Shown here: positions 26,990-35,535 of the stretch, piece after piece
How the letters are laid out: each line of letters begins with the position of its first letter
How positions within the stretch are numbered: position 1 is the stretch's first letter
NCBI RefSeq assembly: GCF_013149295.1
Contig: NZ_JABGCB010000006.1
Coordinates: 62,001 to 126,000 of the forward strand
From: Novosphingobium sp. SG751A
GTDB taxonomy: Bacteria; Pseudomonadota; Alphaproteobacteria; Sphingomonadales; Sphingomonadaceae
DNA length: 64,000 nt
Direction: 5' to 3'
Program-made: the position numbers and the translations under genes
The notes under the pieces: model-generated
Database searches by the model: none
What the model was told of the DNA's origin: nothing
The model's input: only the letters and a program-made list of their open reading frames with translations

Positions 26990-27043
26990 TTTGCCGCGTA
27001 ATCCCTCCCATTCATGGCATTTATGAAAATGCATCCAAAGAAA

Positions 27044-27061
27044 TTAGAATTATTATTCTTG
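27044..27061. promoter_or_regulatory. Operator A site upstream of TBDR
   Basis: TTAGAAT-TATT-ATTCTTG matches 12 of 14 positions. TTGACA (27059-27064), the likely -35 of the receptor promoter, overlaps its right arm, so binding would occlude RNA polymerase. Confidence 0.6.
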
Positions 27062-27079
27062 ACAGTCCACCGCGATGGA

Positions 27080-27097
27080 TCATAACCATAATTCTAA
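27080..27097. promoter_or_regulatory. Second operator A-like site upstream of TBDR
   Basis: TCATAAC-CATA-ATTCTAA: the right arm is perfect, the left arm 4 of 7. It is spaced 36 bases from the previous dyad. Confidence 0.4.
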
Positions 27098-27177
27098 TTT
27101 AGTGATTCATCGGATACACCGTCAACCGGGCCTCCGGCGTCAAGAAATCACAAATTGCAAAAGAGGGAGGATTGCCA

Positions 27178-29478
27178 ATGAACTACAGGAAAATTGTGCC
27201 CATTCTGCTTGCGGGCGGCGCGTTGATCGGCGCCAACCCGGCCATGGCCCAGAACCAGAACGGACAGAAGGTTGCCGAGCCCGATGCCCGGGAAATCATC
27301 GTCACCGCGCAAAACCGCAAGGAAAACGTCCAGAACGTTCCCATCGCCATCTCGGTGGTCACCGGCGCTGCGCTGGCTGCCCAGGGCGTGACCGATTTCA
27401 CCTCGGTCCAGAAGGTTTCGCCGGCCCTCAACATCACCAACGACACCAACAACACCCGCGTCACCGTGCGCGGCGTCGGCTCGCTGACCAACAATGAGGC
27501 GCAGGATCAGTCGATTGCCGTCAATATCGACGGCGAATATCTGAACCGCCCGACCATCCTGAATGCCGCGATTTTCGACATCGACCGTGTTGAAGTGCTG
27601 CGCGGGCCTCAGGGCACGCTCTATGGCCGCAACTCCACCGGCGGCGCGGTCAATTTCATCACCCGCAAGCCTGGCGACCACACCGCCGTCAACGGCTCGG
27701 TGTCCTATGGCAATTTCAATTCGGTGCTGGTCGATGGCGGCGCGGATCTGGTGCTGAGCGAGGGCGCAGCGGTGCGCGTGGCGGGCTTCTATCGCAGCCA
27801 TGACGGGTATAATTATCACCCCAACACGCCCTTCAGCCCGACCTCAGCCTTTACCCCTTCGACCGCCAATCGTTCGGACACTGACAACACGGGCGGCGGC
27901 CGCATCAGCCTGCGTTTGAAGCCGCTCAGCGGCCTGACGATGGACGGCTCGGTCGAGCATGTCGAACAGAACATCATCCCGGCTGCTCAGATGTGGAGCG
28001 ACATGACCGCTGCGGGCAACAACCCCGGCACCAGCACCACCTCCTGCGGCAATGGCTGGTCGGTGGCGGCGGCGCGCACGGGCGGGGTTTCTTGCGTTCC
28101 GGCCAATATCAACGTTTTGGCCGGGCGGGATCGCTCGACCTATAATTCGCCCCTGATCGGCGTTGGCAGCCTTCACCAGATCTCGACGGCGGTGCGCGGG
28201 CGGCTGGCCTATGACATGGGCTTTGCCACGCTGACCTACACCGGCGGCTATCGCACCACCAAGAACACCGGGGGCAACACGCTCTCGCCCGCTTTCTATT
28301 TCAGCAATTTCGGCGGGACGGTGAAAACCAACAGCCACGAATTGCGCCTCAATGGCCTGACCCATGGCGTGCAATGGCAGGGCGGCGTGTTCTACTTCTA
28401 TGAACAGCTCAATTCCAATGGCGGGCTCTATTCGCCCTTCATCGGCGCGACCGGCTCCTATGTGAACTATTTCCGCCATCCCACCAACACCAAGAGCCTT
28501 TCCGCTTTCGGTCAGGCCGAAGTGCCGCTGACCGATACGCTGACCGCCGTGGTGGGCGGGCGTTATACACAGGATGATCGCGACGCGGCCTTCACCAATT
28601 ACGCCTTCGCCTTTGGCAGCGGGCCGATTGAATTGACCAACCAGCCCTCGACCACCAGCCCGCTCAAATATTCGGGCAACAAGTTCACCTGGCTGGCCGG
28701 GCTGAATTACAAGCCCAATTCGGCCACGCTGATCTACGGCAAGGTTTCGACCGGCTATAAGGCGGGCGGTTTCGACGGTGCGGGCACGGCGTTCCGCCCT
28801 GAAACCAACACTGCCTACGAGGGTGGGGCCAAGCTCAAGCTGGGGCGCCATATCCTGAATCTTGCCGGGTTCTATTATGATTACAAGGACCTGCAAAATG
28901 ACGTGCTGCTCAATCCGGCCATTGGCGCGCAGACGTTCAACGCGGGCAAGGCGCAGATCTATGGTCTGGAGGTTGAAACCACGCTGCGTCTGACCGACAA
29001 TGACACGATCACCGGTTCGGCCAATCTGATGCATGCCAAATATACCGATTTCACCGCGAGCGTTGCCTCCTATGACATCGGCGCCTCTTCGGCCACGCCG
29101 CTGACCGCCAATCTCAAGGGCAACCGTCTGCCCCAGACGCCCAATGTCGTGATCACGCTGGGTTATGACCATATCTTCCGTCTGGGCGAGGCGGGCACGC
29201 TGACCTTCTCTGCCTTCAGCCGGTATAAGGGCGACTATTATCTCGATTTCTACAATTACGCCTCGGCGCGTCAGGATGCGCGCACCCAGACCGACCTGAG
29301 CCTTGAATACAAGCCGCAGAACAAGCGGTTCAGCGTTCAGGCCTTTGTCCGCAATCTCGAGGATTACCGCTCGCTGGCCTATGCCGGCAACACGGTGGTG
29401 CCGGGCGTGGCCAATATCTACAATTTCCAATTCACCCCTCCGCGCACCTATGGCGTCCGGTTGGGTGTGGATTTCTGA
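27178..29478 (+). CDS. TonB-dependent receptor of the CGD/GMC module
   Basis: The protein has 766 residues from the ATG at 27178; GAGGGAGG is 7 bases upstream. A signal peptide ends at NPAMAQ. The plug shows AREIIVTAQNRKENVQNVPIAISVVTG, VQKVSPALNITNDTNNTRVTVRG and VEVLRGPQGTLYGRNSTGGAVNFIT; the barrel ends FTPPRTYGVRLGVDF. It is the VPIAIS-plug class common for plant polyphenol and xenobiotic uptake in sphingomonads. Operator A dyads lie in its promoter, and a strong terminator separates it from the dehydrogenase genes. It probably imports the C- or O-glycoside used by the flanking enzymes (inference). Confidence 0.92.
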   Translation: MNYRKIVPILLAGGALIGANPAMAQNQNGQKVAEPDAREIIVTAQNRKENVQNVPIAISVVTGAALAAQGVTDFTSVQKVSPALNITNDTNNTRVTVRGVGSLTNNEAQDQSIAVNIDGEYLNRPTILNAAIFDIDRVEVLRGPQGTLYGRNSTGGAVNFITRKPGDHTAVNGSVSYGNFNSVLVDGGADLVLSEGAAVRVAGFYRSHDGYNYHPNTPFSPTSAFTPSTANRSDTDNTGGGRISLRLKPLSGLTMDGSVEHVEQNIIPAAQMWSDMTAAGNNPGTSTTSCGNGWSVAAARTGGVSCVPANINVLAGRDRSTYNSPLIGVGSLHQISTAVRGRLAYDMGFATLTYTGGYRTTKNTGGNTLSPAFYFSNFGGTVKTNSHELRLNGLTHGVQWQGGVFYFYEQLNSNGGLYSPFIGATGSYVNYFRHPTNTKSLSAFGQAEVPLTDTLTAVVGGRYTQDDRDAAFTNYAFAFGSGPIELTNQPSTTSPLKYSGNKFTWLAGLNYKPNSATLIYGKVSTGYKAGGFDGAGTAFRPETNTAYEGGAKLKLGRHILNLAGFYYDYKDLQNDVLLNPAIGAQTFNAGKAQIYGLEVETTLRLTDNDTITGSANLMHAKYTDFTASVASYDIGASSATPLTANLKGNRLPQTPNVVITLGYDHIFRLGEAGTLTFSAFSRYKGDYYLDFYNYASARQDARTQTDLSLEYKPQNKRFSVQAFVRNLEDYRSLAYAGNTVVPGVANIYNFQFTPPRTYGVRLGVDF

Positions 29479-29510
29479 TCTGAAATATAGGCTTATGGCC
29501 TGAATTTTTG

Positions 29511-29545
29511 GGGTGGCTCCATCGCATGGGGCCACCCTGATTTTT
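29511..29545 (+). terminator. Intrinsic terminator after TBDR
   Basis: GGGTGGC (29511-29517) pairs with GCCACCC (29531-29537), and inner CCAT/ATGG extends the stem around the loop CGC; TGATTTTT follows. The downstream dehydrogenase genes start 36 bases later on the same strand. Confidence 0.85.
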
Positions 29546-29580
29546 CCGGCCTGATTTTTCCAATCCGGAGCATCCCCCTT

Positions 29581-30114
29581 ATGCCCAAGATTCAAAGCCC
29601 CATGGCGCGCCGGGAATTTATGGCTGGAATGGCGCTGCTGATGGCGGTGGCGCCCTCGCTGGCGCAGGCCAAAATCGCGCCCAGTCCCTATCAGCCCTTG
29701 CTGCGCGAGGTGGCGCAACTGGTGATCCCGCGCAGCGCCACGTCGGGCGCGGGCGAGGTGGGCGTGGGGGCCTTCGTCCTGCTGGCGCTGGCGCACGGGC
29801 TGGAGGGGACCAAGGGGGTTGACCATGCGGCATGGCTGAAATCAACGCTGGGCGCCGGTTTTCTGGCGCAACCTTTGCCCAAACGCCGCGCCGCGCTGGC
29901 CGCTCTGGACGCGCGCGCCTTTGCCGGGGATGTGTCGGCCAAGCCGTGGCTGGCGATCAAGCGCCTCATTCTGCTGGGCTATTACACGTCCGAAACCGGC
30001 GGCTCGAAAGAACTGCAATATGTTCATGTGCCGGGCCGCTGGGATCCGGATCTGCCGCTCAAGCCCAGTGACCGCGCTTTTTCCAGCGACTGGTCGGCGG
30101 TGGATTTCGGATAA
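29581..30114 (+). CDS. Gluconate 2-dehydrogenase subunit 3-like small subunit, Tat signal
   Basis: The protein has 177 residues. A Tat signal (ARREFMAGMALLMAVAPSLAQA) precedes a small helical domain of the gluconate_2-dh3 family (LREVAQLVIPRS, VGVGAFVLLALAHG, LILLGYYTSETGGSKELQY, PGRWD). In FAD-dependent gluconate, fructose and glucoside 3-dehydrogenases this subunit carries the signal-less catalytic GMC subunit across the membrane by hitch-hiking and stabilises it. Here it is 13 bases upstream of such a GMC subunit. No cytochrome c subunit follows, so the electron acceptor is unknown. Confidence 0.87.
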   Translation: MPKIQSPMARREFMAGMALLMAVAPSLAQAKIAPSPYQPLLREVAQLVIPRSATSGAGEVGVGAFVLLALAHGLEGTKGVDHAAWLKSTLGAGFLAQPLPKRRAALAALDARAFAGDVSAKPWLAIKRLILLGYYTSETGGSKELQYVHVPGRWDPDLPLKPSDRAFSSDWSAVDFG

Positions 30115-30127
30115 GGGGAGCGAGGCG

Positions 30128-31798
30128 ATGGAATTCGATGCAATCGTGGTGGGCTCGGGCATCACCGGGGGCTGGGCGGCCAAGGAGCTGACCGAGGCGG
30201 GATTGAAAGTGCTGATGATCGAGCGCGGGCGCGAGATCCGGCATCAGCAGGATTACACCACCGAGATGAAGATGCCATGGGACATGCCGTTCCGGGGCCA
30301 TGGCGACAGCGACCTGTATGATCGCGAATATGCGGTCCAGCGTCTGAACCGCCATTTCACAGAATTCACCCAGCCCAACTTCGTCAATGACGCGCAAAAC
30401 CCCTATCAGACCGGCGAGGACACGCGCTTCACATGGTTCCGCTCCTATCAACTGGGCGGGCGGTCGCTGACATGGGGGCGGCAGTGTTATCGTTGGTCGG
30501 ACTATGACTTTGGCGCCAATGCGCGCGATGGGCACGGCACCGACTGGCCGATCCGCTATGCCGACATCGCGCCATGGTATGACAAGGTGGAAAGCTTCAT
30601 CGGCGTTTCGGGCGCCAAGGAAGGGCTGAAACAACTGCCCGATGGCCAGTTTCAGCCGCCGATGGCGTTGAACGCGGTTGAAACCCATGTGCGCAAGGTG
30701 ATCGCCGGTCGCTGGCCCGAACGCTGTCTGACCGTGGGCCGCACGGCCAACATGACCGAGGGCAAGCCGGAGGAAGGCCGCGCACCGTGTCAGTATCGCT
30801 CGCTCTGCGCGCGGGGCTGTTCTTACGGCGCCTATTTCTCGACCCAATCCAGCACTTTGCCTGCCGCGATGAAGACCGGCAATCTGACCGTCATCACCGA
30901 TGCCGTGGTCGAGGCGCTGGACTATGACCCGGCCACCAAGCGCGTGACCGGCGTACGTTATATCGACGCCAAGAAGCAGCGCCAGACCGCCCGCGCGCGG
31001 ATTGTGTTCCTTAACGCCGGCGCGTTCAATTCGGTCCACATCCTGCTCAATTCCGTGCCGGGCGGTCTGGCCAACAGCAGCGGCGTGCTGGGCACGCATA
31101 TCATGGACCATGCCAATACGCTCTCGGCCGCCGCGCTGATGCCCGGCTTTGAAACCCACACCAGTTTCGGCAATCGGCCCACAGGCGTGGTGATCCCGCG
31201 CTATCGCAATATGGATCAGATGGACGGCATCGGCCACACGCGCGGCTTTTCCTTTCAGGGCGGGGCGCTGCAAAGCACATGGACGCAGGGCAACCGCATG
31301 GAGGGCATCGGCGCAGCGTATAAGGACAAGCTGCGCCATCCCGGCCCGTGGCGCATGGTGCTGGTGGGCTTTGCCGATTGCGTGCCGCGCGCCGACAACC
31401 GGCTGACGCTGGATCGGACCAAGCTGGATGCCCATGGCCTGCCTCAGCTCAAGGTCGATTTCGCCTTTGGCAAAGAGGAACATGCCGCATTGGCGCAGGC
31501 CAAGGCCGAGGCGGCCGAAATGCTGACGGCTGCGGGCGGCAAGGTCATCATGGGCTTTGACCAGCCGGGGCCGGGGGGCACCGCGATCCACGAAATGGGC
31601 GGCGCGCGCATGGGCCATGATCCCAAGACCAGCGTGCTGAACAAATGGAGCCAGTCGCACGACATCGCCAATCTCTTCGTCACCGATGGCGCACAAATGA
31701 GTTCCTCTGCCTGCCAAAACCCATCGCTCACTTATATGGCCCTGACCGCGCGGGCGGCCCATGCGGCGGTGGGCATGCTGCGCGAGGGGCGGATTTGA
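30128..31798 (+). CDS. GMC dehydrogenase catalytic subunit (glucoside 3-dehydrogenase type)
   Basis: The protein has 556 residues from the ATG at 30128. The FAD motif VVGSGITGGWAAKEL opens the sequence with no signal peptide, as expected for a Tat hitch-hiker. A Cys motif C221-X5-C227-X3-C231 matches the type that binds a 3Fe-4S cluster in FAD-glucose and gluconate dehydrogenases. The C-terminal catalytic blocks are HEMGGARMG and SACQNPSLTYMALTARAA. Known relatives oxidise C3 of glucosides in the periplasm, giving 3-oxo-glycosides. It is followed 1 base later by an MFS gene and then a Hyi-like isomerase. Substrate is inferred from the neighbourhood. Confidence 0.87.
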   Translation: MEFDAIVVGSGITGGWAAKELTEAGLKVLMIERGREIRHQQDYTTEMKMPWDMPFRGHGDSDLYDREYAVQRLNRHFTEFTQPNFVNDAQNPYQTGEDTRFTWFRSYQLGGRSLTWGRQCYRWSDYDFGANARDGHGTDWPIRYADIAPWYDKVESFIGVSGAKEGLKQLPDGQFQPPMALNAVETHVRKVIAGRWPERCLTVGRTANMTEGKPEEGRAPCQYRSLCARGCSYGAYFSTQSSTLPAAMKTGNLTVITDAVVEALDYDPATKRVTGVRYIDAKKQRQTARARIVFLNAGAFNSVHILLNSVPGGLANSSGVLGTHIMDHANTLSAAALMPGFETHTSFGNRPTGVVIPRYRNMDQMDGIGHTRGFSFQGGALQSTWTQGNRMEGIGAAYKDKLRHPGPWRMVLVGFADCVPRADNRLTLDRTKLDAHGLPQLKVDFAFGKEEHAALAQAKAEAAEMLTAAGGKVIMGFDQPGPGGTAIHEMGGARMGHDPKTSVLNKWSQSHDIANLFVTDGAQMSSSACQNPSLTYMALTARAAHAAVGMLREGRI

Positions 31799-31799
31799 G

Positions 31800-33188
31800 A
31801 TGAGGACTCCGGCTGACCTTTCGCCCCGGCAAAAGACGCTGGCGCTGATTACGCTGATTATCGCGCTGGTGCTGGAGATCGTCGATATGACGATCGTCAA
31901 CACCGCGCTGCCCTCGATCAAGGCCAGCCTTGGCGCCGATGCGCGCGCCTCGCAATGGATCGTGGCGGGCTATTCGCTGGCCTTTGCGCTCTTGCTGATG
32001 GCGGGGGGGAGGCTGGGCGATTCCTATGGCTATCGGCGCATGTTCGTGTTGGGGGTGATTGGTTTCACGTTTTCCTCGGCGGCCTGCGGCATGGCCACGA
32101 CGGGCACGGGCCTTGTCGCCGCGCGGCTGATGCAGGGGGCGACCGGCGCGATCATGGCACCCCAATCCATGGCGCTGGTGCAGGTGTTGTTCAGCCCGCT
32201 CGAGCGGGTGTCGCGCATGGCGATGTTTGGCGTGATCGGCGGGCTGGCGGCGATTGCCGGGCCCATTCTGGGCGGCATGCTGATCGAGGCCAATCTGTTC
32301 GAACTGGGCTGGCGGGCGGTGTTTCTCATCAATCTGCCGGTGGGGATCGGTGCGGTGATCGCCGGGCTGATGCTGTTGCCCGAGGCGCGTTCTGGGCGGC
32401 CTGCGGGTTATGATTTCGTCGGCATGGGCCTGTTTGGGCTGGCGATGGCGGCCTTGTTCTGGCCGTTGATAGGTGCGGGCGAGGCGGGGCGCGGGCCGCT
32501 CCATTTCCTCACGCTGCTGGCGGCGGGGCCGCTGGGGTTTGCGGCGTGGCGCCATGTCGCGCGGCGGGTGAGGGCGGGGGATTCGGCCCTGTTCGACCCG
32601 GCGCTTTTCACCATCCCCACCTTTCGCAAAGGGCTGGCGCTTTCGGTGGTCTTTGCAGCGGCGGGGGCGGGCTTCCTGCTGGTCTTTGCCTTCGCGCTTC
32701 AGGCCGAGCGGGGGCAGAGCCCGCTGTTCACCGGGCTTTTGCATATGCCCTATGGCTTTGGCGCGATGTTCGGCATCGGGGTCATGAGCCGCAATTTTCT
32801 GCCCCGGCTGGGCCGCTGGGTGCTGGTGATCGGGGCAGGGCTGATGCTGCCTGCCTCTACGGCGGTGCTTTATGGCGCGACCTTTGCGCAATGGCCGTGG
32901 GGGCTGATCGGCGCGCTGCTGGTGCTGTCGGGTGCGGGCATGGGGATGACCAGCGGCTGCATCGGCCCCATCGTCGTCTCGCGGGTCGAGCGCGACCATG
33001 CGGGCGCGGCCAGCGCCTTGCTCAAAACCAGCCAGCAATTGGGCAGCGCGCTGGGCGTGGCGCTGGTGGGCAGTCTCTATTTCGCATGGGGTCACGCGTT
33101 TCCCGCGCTCGCGGCGGCGGGGGCGATTGATGCGATGCTGGCGATCTGTGTGGTTCTGGCACTGCGTTTGCCGGCGCGGCTGTTCTGA
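31800..33188 (+). CDS. MFS transporter, DHA2 (EmrB/QacA) type, copy 1
   Basis: The protein has 462 residues; the ATG at 31800 follows the GMC stop by 1 base. Start region LALITLIIALVLEIVDMTIVNTALPSI carries the DHA2 motif D-x-T-I-V-N-x-A-L-P. The loop motif is GGRLGDSYGYRRMF and motif C is GPILGGMLIEANLFELGWRAVFLINLP. About 12-14 membrane segments are expected. It is a clear paralog of the transporter at 60791-62248. Both precede a TIM-barrel gene, so export of an aglycone or movement of a sugar intermediate seems likelier than drug efflux (inference). Confidence 0.87.
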   Translation: MRTPADLSPRQKTLALITLIIALVLEIVDMTIVNTALPSIKASLGADARASQWIVAGYSLAFALLLMAGGRLGDSYGYRRMFVLGVIGFTFSSAACGMATTGTGLVAARLMQGATGAIMAPQSMALVQVLFSPLERVSRMAMFGVIGGLAAIAGPILGGMLIEANLFELGWRAVFLINLPVGIGAVIAGLMLLPEARSGRPAGYDFVGMGLFGLAMAALFWPLIGAGEAGRGPLHFLTLLAAGPLGFAAWRHVARRVRAGDSALFDPALFTIPTFRKGLALSVVFAAAGAGFLLVFAFALQAERGQSPLFTGLLHMPYGFGAMFGIGVMSRNFLPRLGRWVLVIGAGLMLPASTAVLYGATFAQWPWGLIGALLVLSGAGMGMTSGCIGPIVVSRVERDHAGAASALLKTSQQLGSALGVALVGSLYFAWGHAFPALAAAGAIDAMLAICVVLALRLPARLF

Positions 33189-33206
33189 TATTGGAAAGGT
33201 TTTTCT

Positions 33207-33986
33207 ATGGCTTACGAAATCTCTGTCAATCTTGAATATATGTTCCACGAAGCGGGCGAACGGCTGGAGGATCGCATTGCCGCCGCCGCTGCTGCCGGTT
33301 TCACCAAGGCCGAGATGTTCACCACCGCCGGGCGCGATCTGGCCTCGCTGGGGCGGGCGCTGGGCGATCATGGGGTGGCGCTGATCTCGGTGTTGGCCGA
33401 TCCGCGCACGCGCCTGATCGAGCGCGATACCCATGCTGCTTTCCGCGACCTGTTTCGTCAGGCCGCAGAGGATGCGCTGGCGCTGGGCTGCAACCGCGTG
33501 GTGGTGGGTTCGGGGCCGGGCGTGCCCTATATGAAGCGCGCGATGCAATTGGACATCGTGGCCGAGGCTGTCGCGGGCATCGTGCCGATTGCGCAGGAAC
33601 TGGGCGTGACGGCGATGCTGGAGCCGGTCAACACCCGCGTCGATCACCCCGGCGTGCTGTTCAGCCAGACCATCGATGCGGTGAACGTCATCAAGGCGAT
33701 CAATTCGTCCCATGTCCGCCTGCTCTATGACCTCTATCACTCGGTGGTCGAGGGCGAGAATCCCGCCGAGCAAGTGGCGCAGCATATCGGCCTGATCGAG
33801 CACGTCCAGATTGCCGACGCGCCGGGCCGGGGCGAGCCGGGATCGGGCGGCATTGACTGGGCCGCGATGCTGGGGCTGCTGCGCGGGGCCGGTTACACCG
33901 GGGCCATCGGCGTTGAGTGCAACCCCACGCAGCCCTCCACCGCGCAGGCGCTGGAATATATCCGGGAACTAGCCGCCGCGATCTGA
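33207..33986 (+). CDS. Hydroxypyruvate isomerase-like TIM-barrel protein
   Basis: The protein has 259 residues; GGAAAGG precedes the ATG. It matches the Hyi/OtnI type in length and in metal-site motifs: Glu139 (MLEPVN), Asp175 (LLYDLYH), Gln201 (HVQIAD) and Glu237 (GVECNP), with the family signature PGRGEPGSG (207-215). The family isomerises hydroxypyruvate, tartronate semialdehyde or related 2-oxo/3-oxo sugars and acids. As the last gene of a TBDR-GMC-MFS block it probably isomerises the oxidised sugar after aglycone release. A strong terminator follows. Confidence 0.85.
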   Translation: MAYEISVNLEYMFHEAGERLEDRIAAAAAAGFTKAEMFTTAGRDLASLGRALGDHGVALISVLADPRTRLIERDTHAAFRDLFRQAAEDALALGCNRVVVGSGPGVPYMKRAMQLDIVAEAVAGIVPIAQELGVTAMLEPVNTRVDHPGVLFSQTIDAVNVIKAINSSHVRLLYDLYHSVVEGENPAEQVAQHIGLIEHVQIADAPGRGEPGSGGIDWAAMLGLLRGAGYTGAIGVECNPTQPSTAQALEYIRELAAAI

Positions 33987-34007
33987 TTTGTAGAGTCAGG
34001 ACGGGGA

Positions 34008-34042
34008 GAGGCGCTCATCCGTTATGGATGGGCGCCTCTTTT
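34008..34042 (+). terminator. Intrinsic terminator
   Basis: GAGGCGC/GCGCCTC and CATCC/GGATG form a 13-bp stem with one T-G wobble and loop GTTAT; TTTT follows. It closes the dehydrogenase operon. Confidence 0.88.
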
Positions 34043-34093
34043 CATGTCCGGGCGGTTTGCGGCGATATACGTAAAATTCACTTTGTCGTTTTC

Positions 34094-34123
34094 ATGTATA
34101 CGCTTTGGCAAATTGCGATACAT
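34094..34123. promoter_or_regulatory. Candidate GntR operator before malonyl-CoA decarboxylase gene
   Basis: An inverted ATGTAT-N18-ATACAT lies 39 bases upstream of the start codon. A related inverted pair, GTGTATGC/GCATACAC, lies between matB and the GntR gene (37100-37140). Shared TGTAT/ATACA arms suggest one regulator for the malonate genes. Confidence 0.45.
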
Positions 34124-34161
34124 TGCGCGCACTCAATGCGACTCTTGCCAAAGGTCCGTCC

Positions 34162-35535
34162 ATGACAGCTCATGATCGTAATCGCCCCGCGAAGGATCTG
34201 CTCGAAACGCTGTTTCGCCGCCTGCGCAAAATTGCGCGGGCGGGGGGGCGGCCCGTTGCCGCGCCATCCGACCCCGAAGCGCTGATGGCGCAATGTCAGG
34301 CCCTGCTCGATGAACGCAGCCAGTCCTCGGGCGTTCATCTGGCGGGCGATATCCTGGCCGCCTATGGCGCGCTGGAGGATGAGGACAAGCATGGCTTCCT
34401 GAGCGCGCTGGCGCAGGGTTTCGCCCCCGATGCCGAGGTGATCCGGGGCGCGGTGGCCGCCTATGACGCCGATCCCTCGCCCCTGCGCATGGCCGCCATT
34501 TCGCGCGCCGCCGAAGCGCCGCGTCAGGAGGTGCTGCGCCGCCTCAATCAGGCGCCGATGGCCACCGGGGCGTTGGTCAATATGCGCGCCGATCTGCTGC
34601 GTTTCCTGCGCGATGATTCCACCTTGCGCGTGCTCGATCAGGATTTGTCCCATCTGCTGCGTTCATGGTTCAACCGGGGCTTTCTGGTGATGCGGCGGAT
34701 CGACTGGTCCAGCCCTGCCGATCTGCTCGAACGGATCATCCGCTATGAAGCGGTGCATTCCATCGCCACATGGGACGAATTGCGCGCGCGGCTGCTGCCT
34801 TCCGACCGGCGCTGCTATGGCTTTTTCCATCCGGCGCTGGGCGATGAGCCGCTGATCTTCGTGGAAGTCGCCTTGTGCGATGTCATTCCCTCCTCGATCC
34901 AGTCCTTGTTGGCGCAGGGGCGCGACGAACTGGACCCGGCGCAGGCCAAGGTCGCGGTTTTCTACTCGATCTCCAATTGTCAGGCGGGCCTTGCGGGCAT
35001 TTCCTTTGGCCAGTTCCTGATCAAACAGGTGGTCGAGGATCTGGGCGCGGAATATCCCGGCCTTGAAACCTATGTGACGCTTTCGCCCATTCCCGGTTTC
35101 GCCCGCTGGCTCAAAAAGGCGGCGGGCGATGGCGATGAGGCCGCGCAGGCCGCGCTCGATCATGGGCCGATGCATGAATGGCACGCCCATGATCCGCGCC
35201 GCGCGGGGCTGATGCGGCTGGGCGCGCGCTATCTGCTGGGCGAGCGTGACGGGGAGGGGCGGTTGCTCGATCCTGTCGCGCGGTTTCATGTCGGCAATGG
35301 CGCGCGGGTCGAACGCCTGTGCTGGATGGCCGACACCAGCGCGCGGGGTATGGCGCAATCCCACGCGCTGATGGTCAACTATCTCTATGATCTGGACAAT
35401 GTGGAGAGCAACCACAATGCCTATGCCCGTCACCGCGTGGTCAATGCCAGTGCGGCGATCAACGGATTGCTGGCCCCGCCGCGCAAATTATGGCGCGCGG
35501 CGGGCGAAGCTTATTTTGCGAAAAGGTCGGCGTAG
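34162..35535 (+). CDS. matA: Malonyl-CoA decarboxylase
   Basis: The protein has 457 residues from the ATG at 34162 (AAAGG upstream). It converts malonyl-CoA to acetyl-CoA and CO2. The N-terminal helical domain is followed by the acetyltransferase-like domain; YSISNCQAGLAGISFG carries the catalytic-serine region and VESNHNAYARHRVVNASAAI the catalytic His. No targeting peptide. It converges on the malonyl-CoA synthetase gene, and their 3' ends overlap by 25 bases. With MatB, GntR and MadLM it makes a full malonate utilisation unit. Confidence 0.93.
   Translation: MTAHDRNRPAKDLLETLFRRLRKIARAGGRPVAAPSDPEALMAQCQALLDERSQSSGVHLAGDILAAYGALEDEDKHGFLSALAQGFAPDAEVIRGAVAAYDADPSPLRMAAISRAAEAPRQEVLRRLNQAPMATGALVNMRADLLRFLRDDSTLRVLDQDLSHLLRSWFNRGFLVMRRIDWSSPADLLERIIRYEAVHSIATWDELRARLLPSDRRCYGFFHPALGDEPLIFVEVALCDVIPSSIQSLLAQGRDELDPAQAKVAVFYSISNCQAGLAGISFGQFLIKQVVEDLGAEYPGLETYVTLSPIPGFARWLKKAAGDGDEAAQAALDHGPMHEWHAHDPRRAGLMRLGARYLLGERDGEGRLLDPVARFHVGNGARVERLCWMADTSARGMAQSHALMVNYLYDLDNVESNHNAYARHRVVNASAAINGLLAPPRKLWRAAGEAYFAKRSA

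Larger units (their letters stand above)
26801..27177. promoter_or_regulatory. Divergent ThuA/TBDR control region
   Basis: This 377-bp AT-richer gap has no gene. It holds three operator A-like dyads (26942-26959, 27044-27061, 27080-27097) and a perfect 9+7+9 inverted repeat GCGGTTGCA-N7-TGCAACCGC (26965-26989). A TTGACA (27059-27064) partly overlaps the second dyad. GAGGGAGG lies 7 bases before the receptor ATG. Two different regulators may act here. Confidence 0.55.

Noticed and set aside
31728..33803. 691-codon minus-strand ORF over the MFS and Hyi genes
   Set aside because: Antisense artefact with the same His/Gln/Arg-rich composition; no start context or motif.
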